Made by a program: the position numbers and the translations under genes. Below, in pieces: positions 7,270-13,616 of a stretch of DNA of 13,616 nucleotides. The notes under the pieces are model-generated. The model ran no database searches. It was given only the letters and a program-made list of their open reading frames with translations, and had not been told where the DNA came from. The DNA is from CAADGY01 sp900696665 (GTDB lineage: Bacteria; Acidobacteriota; Terriglobia; Bryobacterales; Bryobacteraceae), in contig JAPSFM010000128.1 of the NCBI GenBank assembly GCA_035063885.1, positions 1 through 13,616 on the forward strand. The letters are read 5' to 3'. How positions within the stretch are numbered: the stretch's first letter is position 1; every line of letters starts with the position of its first letter.

Positions 7270-9183
7270 ATGCAACAGAACCTTGTTACACTCCGCACCC
7301 TGCTGTCTTTCCTGCTCGCCGGCGCCGGGACATGTCCAGGCCAGGGGCAGATCAGAGATGAAAGAAACCGGTACATCCCACACACGGATACGCACTTCCG
7401 GATGCCGGTCTACAGCAGTCTGGAGTCGTGGAGCAAGCGGAAGGCAGCGCTGAAGGAGCAGATTCTCTCGGCGGCGGGCCTGTTGCCGATGCCGGCGGCA
7501 GGGCCCGTCCAGGCAGAGATCTTCGGCCGCATCGAACGAACTGGGCATGGTTTCTCTATCGAAAAAGTTCTGCTGCAGACGATGCCCGGCTACTATGTGG
7601 GTGGCAACCTGTACCGGCCTCTCGCCACGGGCAGGAAGTATCCGGCTGTCCTGTACGCACACGGGCATCATCAGTACGGCAGGATTGAGCATCAGCACCG
7701 AATTCACTGGACCGTGCAGGACGAGGCCGGGCAGAAGCGCGAGCGCCGTTATCCGGATCAGGTGGCCTGGGCGGCTCCGATGTTTTCGCCTCCCACCATG
7801 GCGGCCAATCTGGCCATGCAAGGTTATGTTGTTTTTAGCTGGGACATGGTCGGCTACAACGACACCATTCAAACCACGCACACCTTTGGCGGGGACCGGG
7901 AGAAGCTTTGGGGCTTCGGACCTCTCGGTCTCCAGCTATGGAATTCGATCCGGGCCCTGGATTTTGTGGTGTCCCTTCCGGACGTCGATCCCACGCGCAT
8001 CGGAATGACGGGCGCATCGGGCGGCGGAACGCAAACATTCCTGCTGTCCGCGATTGACGAACGCGTGAAAGCCGCCGCGCCGGTGGTGATGGTGGGCGGA
8101 ATCATGCAGGGTGGATCGCCTTGCGAGAACGCACCCGGCCTCCGGATCGGCACCTACAACACGGAGATCGCCGCTCTGGTGGCGCCCCGGCCGATGATGA
8201 TTGTCGGCAGCCCGGTGGACCAGAGCCGCCACACCCTCAGTGAAGACCTTCCGGGGCTTCGCTCCATCTACAAGCTCTACGGTGCGGAAGAAGAAGCCGA
8301 GGCGGCGATGGTGGATGCGCCGCACAACTACAACCAGTACAGCCGCGAGGCCGTGTATCAATTCATGGCCCGCCACCTGAAACCGCCGAATGCCAGCGGG
8401 AAGATCTCCGAAGTGGCGGTCCGGTTCGACTCGCCGAATACGCTGCTAGCGCTTCACAACCGGACGCTGCCGCCCAACGCGTTGGGCTATGACGCCATAT
8501 TCGAACAGTGGCGGGAATCGGCGCGGGCGGTTAGCTCCAAACTGACGGACCAGGAACTGAAACGCGTACTCCGGGCAGCGTTGGGCGTCTCCTGGCCGAA
8601 GAAGGTGAAGGTGGAAGGTTCCGGCCCGGATATCGTGCTCCATCGGGAGGACTCCGGTGATCGCGTTCCGGCAAAGTGGTTTCCGGGCGGCTCGTCCTCC
8701 GTGCTGCTTGTTCACGAAATGGGATCTTCCGCGCCCGCCGCGTTGGAGATGCTGCGAAAGCTGAAGCGGAAGGGGAATTCGGTCCTGTTAATCGACGCCT
8801 TTCAGACCGGCGCGGCGATCGAACCCAGGAACTTCACTTACCAGAAGGGCCGTCCGGAAAAAGGCTACTATCTGACCTTCAACAAAAGCGATGATGCAAA
8901 CCGTGTGCAGGACATCGCAACCGCACTTGCTTTTCTGGCGCAACAGGGCAGCGGCAGCGTCCAGATGAGCGGTATCGGAAAGGGCGCGCTGTGGAGCCTG
9001 TTCGCGGCTGCTGTGGCCGAACAGCCGATCGCGTTGTGCGCTCCCGTGGACCCGTTCCAGGGAAGCGACGGCGAATTGATTGAGTCCCTGTTTGTTCCGG
9101 GCGTCCAGCGTGCCGGAGGTTTGGACGCGGCGTTGCGTCTGACCAGGAAAGCGCGCGCAGGCTGCAGCGTTCCGCTTGACTGA
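7270..9183 (+). CDS. Exported two-lobed alpha/beta-hydrolase (acetylxylan-esterase-like)
   Basis: The 637-residue product begins with a Sec-type signal (about 1-26; TLLSFLLAGAGTCPGQGQ). The first alpha/beta-hydrolase lobe (about 60-370) has an oxyanion-type YAHGHH segment at 129-134, the nucleophile elbow MTGASGGGTQ with S250, a probable acid D317 in IVGSPVD and a probable catalytic H352 in DAPHNY. The second lobe (about 450-600) repeats the fold: SVLLVHEMGSS, VLLIDAFQTG, then MSGIGKGAL, where G570 stands in the position of the catalytic Ser, so this half is probably not catalytic. Relatives are often annotated as acetylxylan esterases or dienelactone-hydrolase-like proteins, so ester removal from a glycan is the best guess. 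It starts at ATG 7270, 42 bases after the receptor gene, with only a weak ribosome binding site. The gap has no visible terminator, so co-transcription is likely. A peptidase role is the main alternative. Confidence 0.85.
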   Translation: MQQNLVTLRTLLSFLLAGAGTCPGQGQIRDERNRYIPHTDTHFRMPVYSSLESWSKRKAALKEQILSAAGLLPMPAAGPVQAEIFGRIERTGHGFSIEKVLLQTMPGYYVGGNLYRPLATGRKYPAVLYAHGHHQYGRIEHQHRIHWTVQDEAGQKRERRYPDQVAWAAPMFSPPTMAANLAMQGYVVFSWDMVGYNDTIQTTHTFGGDREKLWGFGPLGLQLWNSIRALDFVVSLPDVDPTRIGMTGASGGGTQTFLLSAIDERVKAAAPVVMVGGIMQGGSPCENAPGLRIGTYNTEIAALVAPRPMMIVGSPVDQSRHTLSEDLPGLRSIYKLYGAEEEAEAAMVDAPHNYNQYSREAVYQFMARHLKPPNASGKISEVAVRFDSPNTLLALHNRTLPPNALGYDAIFEQWRESARAVSSKLTDQELKRVLRAALGVSWPKKVKVEGSGPDIVLHREDSGDRVPAKWFPGGSSSVLLVHEMGSSAPAALEMLRKLKRKGNSVLLIDAFQTGAAIEPRNFTYQKGRPEKGYYLTFNKSDDANRVQDIATALAFLAQQGSGSVQMSGIGKGALWSLFAAAVAEQPIALCAPVDPFQGSDGELIESLFVPGVQRAGGLDAALRLTRKARAGCSVPLD

Positions 9184-9222
9184 CCGCCAGATTCTTCAGC
9201 AACTTTGAATGCGAGAGTGGAT

Positions 9223-10473
9223 ATGATTCGCAGAACATTCATGACGAGCATCGGCTCGGCCGCCATCCTTGACCTGATGCCGGCCACCGCGTCCGCCTCG
9301 AAGCGGCTCCCGTCGTTCTCGGTTCAGACTTTGACGTCGGGACCGAAGCACCACTTCTTCGGATACTACGGCATCACGCCGTGGAATCGGGCCGGCACCG
9401 CCATGGTGTGTCTGGAGAGCGATTTTCAGGATCATCTTCCGAAGCCTCACGAAAAGGCATCCATCGGCCTTGTCGATCCGGCGAGCGGCAAATTCCGCCC
9501 GGTTGCGGAGACACACGCCTGGAATCTGCAGCAGGGCACCATGCTGCATTGGAATCCGTTGAATCCCGATACGGAAATCCTCTACAACGATCGCAGGGGC
9601 AAGAAGATCATTTCGGTGATTCTCGACATCACGACGGGCCGCAAACGCGAAATGCCGCGCGCGATCAACGGGGTCAGCCGTTCCGGGCGTTATGCGGTCT
9701 GCCTGGATTACGGGCGTCTGCGGCGGATGCGTCCGGTGGTCGGCTATGTCGGCGCGGAAGATCCCAACCCGACGGTCGCTCACCCGGACAACGACGGTGT
9801 GTTCGTGATGGACCTGGCAACCGGCGAAACACGCCTGATCGTGTCGATCGGCGAGGTCTACCGGCGCCTGGTGAAGAGACATCCGGAGTTGCAGGAACGC
9901 CACATGTGGTTCAATCACACCGTGGTCAACAAGAACGACACCCGGCTGTTCTTCCTGGCGCGCTGCTGGACGCCACCGCCCAAGGTCGACCTGGAATCGG
10001 CGATGTTCACGATCGGGCTGGATGGATCCGGACTGCGGGAAGTGGTGCCGTTCGGCAGGGGAGTTTCGCATTTCGAATGGAGGAACAACACCCAGATCAT
10101 CGCGACTTTTCGCATGGACGGTCCGCACAAAGAGCACGTGATGTTCACGGACGGAAAGTCCGATTACGAGGTGATTGGGAAAGACTTCTTCAAGGGCGAC
10201 GGCCACTGTAGCGTGGCCCCCGACCAGAACTGGATGGTCACAGACGGAGCCCACGCTTCGAAACTCGAGAAGTCGCTTCTGATCTACAATCTCGCTGAGA
10301 AGCACGGAGTGGAACTCGGCAGATTCCCCATGGGCGAGAAGAAGTACTTCACCGGCGACGTCCGCTGCGATCTCCACCCGCGCTGGAACAGAACCGGCGA
10401 CCAGATTTGCATTGACGCGCTGGAACTGGCAAACTGGACACGCCAGTTGCACGTTGCACGGCTGAACTTCTGA
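9223..10473 (+). CDS. Tat-exported beta-propeller protein, oligogalacturonate/ulvan-lyase-like
   Basis: The open frame reaches back to a TTG at 9205, but the ATG at 9223 has GAGAG 5 bases upstream and begins MIRRTFMTSIGSAAI, a twin-arginine signal ending near ASA/SK. This gives 416 residues; numbers below count from the TTG, so subtract 6. The body is a TolB-like propeller. Conserved blocks are HHFFGYYGITPWN (49-61), WNLQQGTMLHWNP (106-118), WFNHTVVNKNDTRLFFLAR (235-253), GVSHFEWRNNTQIIAT (286-301), GDGHCSVAPDQNWMVTD (331-347) and DLHPRWNRTGDQICID (389-404). H238, H289, H334 and H391 sit where oligogalacturonate lyases (PL22) and related propeller lyases place metal or catalytic histidines. 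This suggests beta-elimination on a uronate-containing oligosaccharide, but the motif match is from memory and the substrate is unproven. It follows the hydrolase gene by 39 bases and precedes the glycosidase by 10. A non-catalytic sugar-binding propeller is the alternative. Confidence 0.72.
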   Translation: MIRRTFMTSIGSAAILDLMPATASASKRLPSFSVQTLTSGPKHHFFGYYGITPWNRAGTAMVCLESDFQDHLPKPHEKASIGLVDPASGKFRPVAETHAWNLQQGTMLHWNPLNPDTEILYNDRRGKKIISVILDITTGRKREMPRAINGVSRSGRYAVCLDYGRLRRMRPVVGYVGAEDPNPTVAHPDNDGVFVMDLATGETRLIVSIGEVYRRLVKRHPELQERHMWFNHTVVNKNDTRLFFLARCWTPPPKVDLESAMFTIGLDGSGLREVVPFGRGVSHFEWRNNTQIIATFRMDGPHKEHVMFTDGKSDYEVIGKDFFKGDGHCSVAPDQNWMVTDGAHASKLEKSLLIYNLAEKHGVELGRFPMGEKKYFTGDVRCDLHPRWNRTGDQICIDALELANWTRQLHVARLNF

Positions 10474-10483
10474 CCGAGGCACG

Positions 10484-12226
10484 ATGAGCAAATCACTGCA
10501 CACTGCCGTTGCCGCGATGATCCTGGTGTCCGGAGCATTCGGGGCAGACAAATCGCCGCCGCCGGCCGCCGCCGTTCGTTGGGCGGACCAATTGCTCTCC
10601 CGGATGTCGCTCGAAGCGAAAGCGGGTCAGATCGTCTTCGTGGACATGACGGGATCCTACGCGCCGGACACTGACCCCGGATTGCGCAGGACGCTTTCGC
10701 TCGTTCGCGACTTCGGAGTGGGGGGCATCGTCCTGTACGGCGGCACTCCCCGCGATGTGGCGGCCCTGACCAACCGCCTGCAGAATGCAGCGAAGGTGCC
10801 GCTGCTGGTGGCCGCCGATTTTGAAGGAGGGCCCGGACAGCAGGTGACGGGCGCCACCGAGTTCCCGGCCAATATGGCGTTTGCCGCGATCGGCTCCGAG
10901 GACTTGGTCTACCGCGCCGCCCGCGTGGGCGCGCTCGAAGGCCGAGCCATGGGAATCGCTTTGACGTACTCGCCGGTCGTCGACATTCAGACGCAACCGG
11001 AGAATCCCGCCGAAAGTGTCAGAAGCTTCGGCGCGGACATTGCGCTTTTAGGCAAACTGGTCCGCTCCTACATCGCCGGTTACAGGGATCACGGAATGCT
11101 CACCACGGCAAAGCACTTCCCCGGCCGCGGCGACACCAGCCCCTTACCCGAAGCGCCGTTGTTCCAGAGGATCGACAAACCCGCCGCTGCCGTGGAGTCC
11201 GGAGAGATGGCTGCTTTCCGCATGGCGATCGCCGCGGGAGTGCCGTTCGTGATGTCCGAACACATCGCCGTCCCGTCACTTGCCGGCGGCTCCGTTCTGC
11301 CGGCGAGCGTCGAGCGGAGGCTGGCGACTGGCTGGCTTCGGGGGAAGCTCGGCTTCGACGGACTGCTGACCACCGACGATCTTTGGTACGACCACGTGGT
11401 GGAGCGTTTTGGCGCCGTTGGCGTCGGAGTGAAGGCGCTCCAGGCAGGCCACGATCTGCTGCTGAAGCCCAAAGATGCGGCGGCAATGATCCAAGCCGTC
11501 GTGAAAGCCGTCCGGGACGGGCAAGTCAGCGAAGGCCACATCGATCAGGCCGTGCGCAAACTACTCGTCTGGAAGGCCCGGCTGAACCTGCACAAAAACC
11601 GGCTGGTCGATGAGTCCAAGGTGACATCGGTGGTAGGTGTAAGGGAGCATCTTGAGCTGGCGCAGCAGGTCGCCGACAAGTCCCTCACGGTGTTGAAAAA
11701 CGATGGAGTCCTTCCGTTTTCCGCTGCCCCCAGCAAAATCGTCAACATCACGGTTCAAAAACTCGACGTTGATCCGTCCCCCGGCATCCTTGCAGACCGC
11801 ATGAAAGCGGCCTTTCCCGGTCTCCGCAGTTTTACCATACAGCCTTCCACCGGGCCCGCTATGCACGAAGCTGCTCTTTCCGCCGCCCGAACCGCGGACC
11901 TGGTGACCATTTCCCTTTTCGTGCAGCGCGACAAGTTCGGTGACGCTGCTCCATTACGGGAAGCTGACCTGTGGCTGATTGAACAGGTGGTTGCGGCAAG
12001 GCCCCGCAAGGTGCTTGCCATGTCGTTCGGAAATCCCTACCTGATTCGCAAGCTGGATGGCGTGCCGGCATTCGCCGTGGGCTACGGTGAGCGCGGCTGG
12101 TTTGGAAACCAGACAATCTACGTCGAGTCGCTGATAAGGCTGATCAAAGGGCAAATCGCTCCCGGGGGCAAGCTTCCCGTCAACGTCAGCCCCCGGTTCC
12201 GGATAGGAGATGGCATTACGTGGTGA
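10484..12226 (+). CDS. Exported family 3 glycoside hydrolase, NagZ-like, with altered acid/base loop
   Basis: The product has 580 residues and a signal peptide ending near AFGA/DK. The N-terminal GH3 barrel (about 32-370) has GIVLYGG (81-87), DFEGG (112-116, usually DQEGGR), SPVVDI (163-168), the substrate-binding KH at 210-211 in TAKHFPGRGDT, and the nucleophile motif TTDDL with D298. The C-terminal alpha/beta domain (about 390-575) starts with ADKSLTVLKNDGVLPF, so it is the two-domain form. NagZ enzymes normally read KHFPGHG followed by an Asp-Ser-His triad carrying the acid/base dyad. Here it reads PGRG followed by L221-P222-E223, so both dyad residues are missing and Glu occupies the His place. 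Activity may be changed, with E223 as proton donor, or lost. The ATG has GAGG 4 bases upstream and lies 10 bases after the lyase-like gene. A beta-glycosidase acting on the products of its neighbours is likely. Confidence 0.88.
   Translation: MSKSLHTAVAAMILVSGAFGADKSPPPAAAVRWADQLLSRMSLEAKAGQIVFVDMTGSYAPDTDPGLRRTLSLVRDFGVGGIVLYGGTPRDVAALTNRLQNAAKVPLLVAADFEGGPGQQVTGATEFPANMAFAAIGSEDLVYRAARVGALEGRAMGIALTYSPVVDIQTQPENPAESVRSFGADIALLGKLVRSYIAGYRDHGMLTTAKHFPGRGDTSPLPEAPLFQRIDKPAAAVESGEMAAFRMAIAAGVPFVMSEHIAVPSLAGGSVLPASVERRLATGWLRGKLGFDGLLTTDDLWYDHVVERFGAVGVGVKALQAGHDLLLKPKDAAAMIQAVVKAVRDGQVSEGHIDQAVRKLLVWKARLNLHKNRLVDESKVTSVVGVREHLELAQQVADKSLTVLKNDGVLPFSAAPSKIVNITVQKLDVDPSPGILADRMKAAFPGLRSFTIQPSTGPAMHEAALSAARTADLVTISLFVQRDKFGDAAPLREADLWLIEQVVAARPRKVLAMSFGNPYLIRKLDGVPAFAVGYGERGWFGNQTIYVESLIRLIKGQIAPGGKLPVNVSPRFRIGDGITW
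12205..12210 (+). promoter_or_regulatory. Ribosome binding site inside the glycosidase gene, supports a GTG start at 12220
   Basis: AGGAGA lies within the last codons of the glycosidase gene, 9 bases before GTG 12220 and 12 before the next in-frame GTG at 12223. The spacing favours 12220. Either start overlaps the glycosidase stop codon, which points to coupled translation. Confidence 0.6.
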
Positions 12227-13488
12227 TCAGGATTCTGGCCGCGGTTCTGCTGATGGGTCTTCCGCTCGCAGGGCAGAAGCCACCGGTTACGGCGATCCGG
12301 TGCGGGCAGTTGTTCGACGGCAAAACGCTTTCTCTCAAACAGAACGTGATTGTTCTGGTGGAAGGGAACCGGATTAAGGATGCGGGCGCGTCTGTGTCCA
12401 TTCCGGCGGACGCCAAAGTGATCGATCTCAGCGACGCAACGGTGCTGCCCGGCCTGGTGGATGCCCACACGCACACGTTTCTCCACGGGATCGACTATGA
12501 GACGGCACTGCTCAAGAAATCGCTGCAGTACCGGGCGATCTGGGCGACTGTGGCCGCGAGGAACATGTTAATGGCCGGATTCACTTCCATTCGCGATCTG
12601 GAGACCGAAGGCGCAGAGTACGGCGACGTTGCTGTTCGCGATGCAATTAACGACGGCTTGATCATCGGTCCGCGAATGCAGTGCGCCACCAGAGCCTTGA
12701 GCATTACGGGCGGTTATTCGCCGTACGGGTACGCCCCGCACGTCCAGATTCCCAAAGGCGTGCAGATCGCCGACGGAGTCGACGGCGTCCGCAAAGCCGT
12801 TCGCGAGCAACTCAGCAATGGCGCCGACGTCATCAAGATCTACATCGATCACCGCCGGCGGGGCGCGCAGGATCCGGATCGTCTAACCGCCTGGCCGACA
12901 TTTTCTTTTGAGGAAGTCAAAGCGATTGTCGAGGAAGCCTCGCAAGTGGGCGTCAAGGTTGCCGCGCACGTGTACAACAGTGCGCCCGCGCAAACCGCGA
13001 TCCGTGCGGGTGTCGCCTCGCTCGAGCACGGAATGTACCTCGACGAGACGACGTTCCGCATGATGGCGTCCAAGGGCGTCTACTGGGTGCCGACTCTGAT
13101 GGCCTACGTGCAGTTCATGGATGACGCGGGCATGGATCCCAAGCGCAAGCGGATCATGGCCGGCACAACGGCACAACACAGAGAGGCGTTTCAACGGGCG
13201 CTGAAGACTCCGGTCAAGATCGCATTCGGCACGGACCTCGATGGGCGGCACGGGAACGCAGGCCAGGAACTCGTCTGGATGGTTCGCTACGGGATGCCGC
13301 CGCTCGAAGCTCTCCGCTCGGCCACAAGCGTCGCCGCCGAACTGCTCGGCTGGCACGACAGGATCGGAACGATAGAGCCGGGAAAACTCGCCGACATCAT
13401 CGCAGTCCGCGGAAATCCCCAGCAGGATATCAGCACGATGACCGGCGTCCATTTCGTCATGAAAGACGGGATCGTGTACAAACACTGA
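12220..13488 (+). CDS. Exported metal-dependent amidohydrolase (Xaa-Pro dipeptidase/imidazolonepropionase-like)
   Basis: The 422-residue product starts with a short signal peptide (MVIRILAAVLLMGLPLAG). It then shows the amidohydrolase-superfamily layout: an N-terminal beta-sandwich segment, a TIM barrel and a closing C-terminal strand region (GTIEPGKLADIIAVRGNPQQ). The metal ligands of a binuclear site are all present: H83 and H85 in DAHTH, K206 in VIKIYID (candidate carboxylated lysine), H250 in VAAH, H270 in SLEHG and D339 in FGTDLDG. The length is normal. Relatives hydrolyse dipeptides ending in Pro or Arg, N-acyl amino acids, or cyclic amides such as imidazolonepropionate; the sequence does not separate these. 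Its start overlaps the end of the glycosidase gene by 7 bases, the tightest link in the operon, so it probably acts on the same substrate or product, for example an amide-linked decoration (inference). It is the last gene of the operon and no terminator is visible before the convergent tRNA. Confidence 0.9.
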   Translation: MVIRILAAVLLMGLPLAGQKPPVTAIRCGQLFDGKTLSLKQNVIVLVEGNRIKDAGASVSIPADAKVIDLSDATVLPGLVDAHTHTFLHGIDYETALLKKSLQYRAIWATVAARNMLMAGFTSIRDLETEGAEYGDVAVRDAINDGLIIGPRMQCATRALSITGGYSPYGYAPHVQIPKGVQIADGVDGVRKAVREQLSNGADVIKIYIDHRRRGAQDPDRLTAWPTFSFEEVKAIVEEASQVGVKVAAHVYNSAPAQTAIRAGVASLEHGMYLDETTFRMMASKGVYWVPTLMAYVQFMDDAGMDPKRKRIMAGTTAQHREAFQRALKTPVKIAFGTDLDGRHGNAGQELVWMVRYGMPPLEALRSATSVAAELLGWHDRIGTIEPGKLADIIAVRGNPQQDISTMTGVHFVMKDGIVYKH

Positions 13489-13503
13489 TTAGGGTGTCAT
13501 ACC

Positions 13504-13592
13504 TGGTGCCCGGGGCGGGACTTGAACCCGCACTTCCCTTTCGGGAAAAAGGATTTTAAGTCCTTTGCGTCTGCCGGTTTCGCCACCCGGGC
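13504..13592 (-). tRNA. tRNA-Leu, anticodon UAA, with encoded CCA
   Basis: Read on the minus strand, the 7-bp acceptor arms GCCCGGG (13592-13586) and CCCGGGC (13514-13508) pair perfectly. They are followed by discriminator A (13507) and an encoded CCA (13506-13504). The anticodon stem AAGGA/TCCTT encloses the loop CTTAAAA, with the anticodon TAA at 13558-13556. The long variable arm TTCCCGAAAGGGAA marks a class II tRNA, and the T arm GCGGGTTCAAGTCCCGC is canonical. It reads UUA codons. The gene faces the amidohydrolase gene, with only 15 bases between their 3' ends. Its own promoter lies mostly beyond the right edge. Confidence 0.96.
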
Positions 13593-13616
13593 ACATTGAA
13601 AACAAGAACTTTACCA

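Noticed and set aside
6787..7881. A 364-codon minus-strand open frame across the receptor-hydrolase junction
   Set aside because: It is antisense to two well-supported genes and its peptide shows no domain or signal.
9196..10551. A 451-codon open frame on the minus strand, longer than the sense gene it opposes
   Set aside because: It lies fully antisense to the lyase-like gene, which has an export signal, ribosome binding site and conserved blocks. The antisense product has no recognisable domain and the His/Arg/Val-rich make-up typical of antisense frames in G+C-rich genes.
13504..13592. An att site or island border at tRNA-Leu
   Set aside because: I found no second copy of the tRNA 3' end and no integrase or transposase in the window, so no mobile element can be supported.

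Overview
The window looks like a piece of an Acidobacteria chromosome, most likely of the Solibacter/Bryobacter kind. It is G+C-rich. It carries an Oar-type TonB-dependent receptor with an N-terminal carboxypeptidase-regulatory-like domain and the plug motif LPLNGR, which is a hallmark of soil Acidobacteria. It also has a large two-component propeller sensor and several exported carbohydrate-active enzymes. The taxon is inferred from gene types; no marker gene is present beyond one tRNA.

Layout. Positions 1-106 (-) may be the start of an unrecognised gene running off the left edge, and 107-192 hold nothing I can identify. Positions 193-3802 (-) encode a two-gene signalling unit: a membrane histidine kinase with about 14 periplasmic propeller repeats plus a Y_Y_Y domain, and 4 bases downstream its NarL/LuxR-type response regulator. 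Positions 3803-3978 are a divergent control region with a good sigma-70-like promoter facing right. A perfect 7-bp inverted repeat overlaps its -10 element, and a second inverted repeat reaches its -35 element. Positions 3979-13488 (+) hold five closely spaced genes: a TonB-dependent receptor, a two-lobed alpha/beta-hydrolase (acetylxylan-esterase-like), a Tat-exported beta-propeller protein resembling oligogalacturonate/ulvan lyases, a NagZ-like family 3 glycoside hydrolase, and a metal-dependent amidohydrolase. A convergent tRNA-Leu(UAA) at 13504-13592 (-) closes the window.

Interpretation (inference). The five + strand genes have gaps of 42, 39 and 10 bases and then a 7-base overlap, and every product has an export signal. 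With the divergent sensor/regulator they look like a polysaccharide-utilisation locus without SusC/SusD. In this model the receptor takes oligosaccharides into the periplasm, an esterase, a lyase-like protein and a glycosidase trim them, the amidohydrolase removes an amide-linked part, and the kinase senses an intermediate and drives the regulator onto the shared intergenic region. The substrate cannot be read from the sequence. The lyase-like fold and the esterase hint at an acylated, uronate-containing glycan. The most unusual points are a GH3 enzyme lacking the NagZ Asp-His acid/base dyad, a hydrolase whose second lobe has Gly at the nucleophile position, and the promoter-overlapping palindrome.
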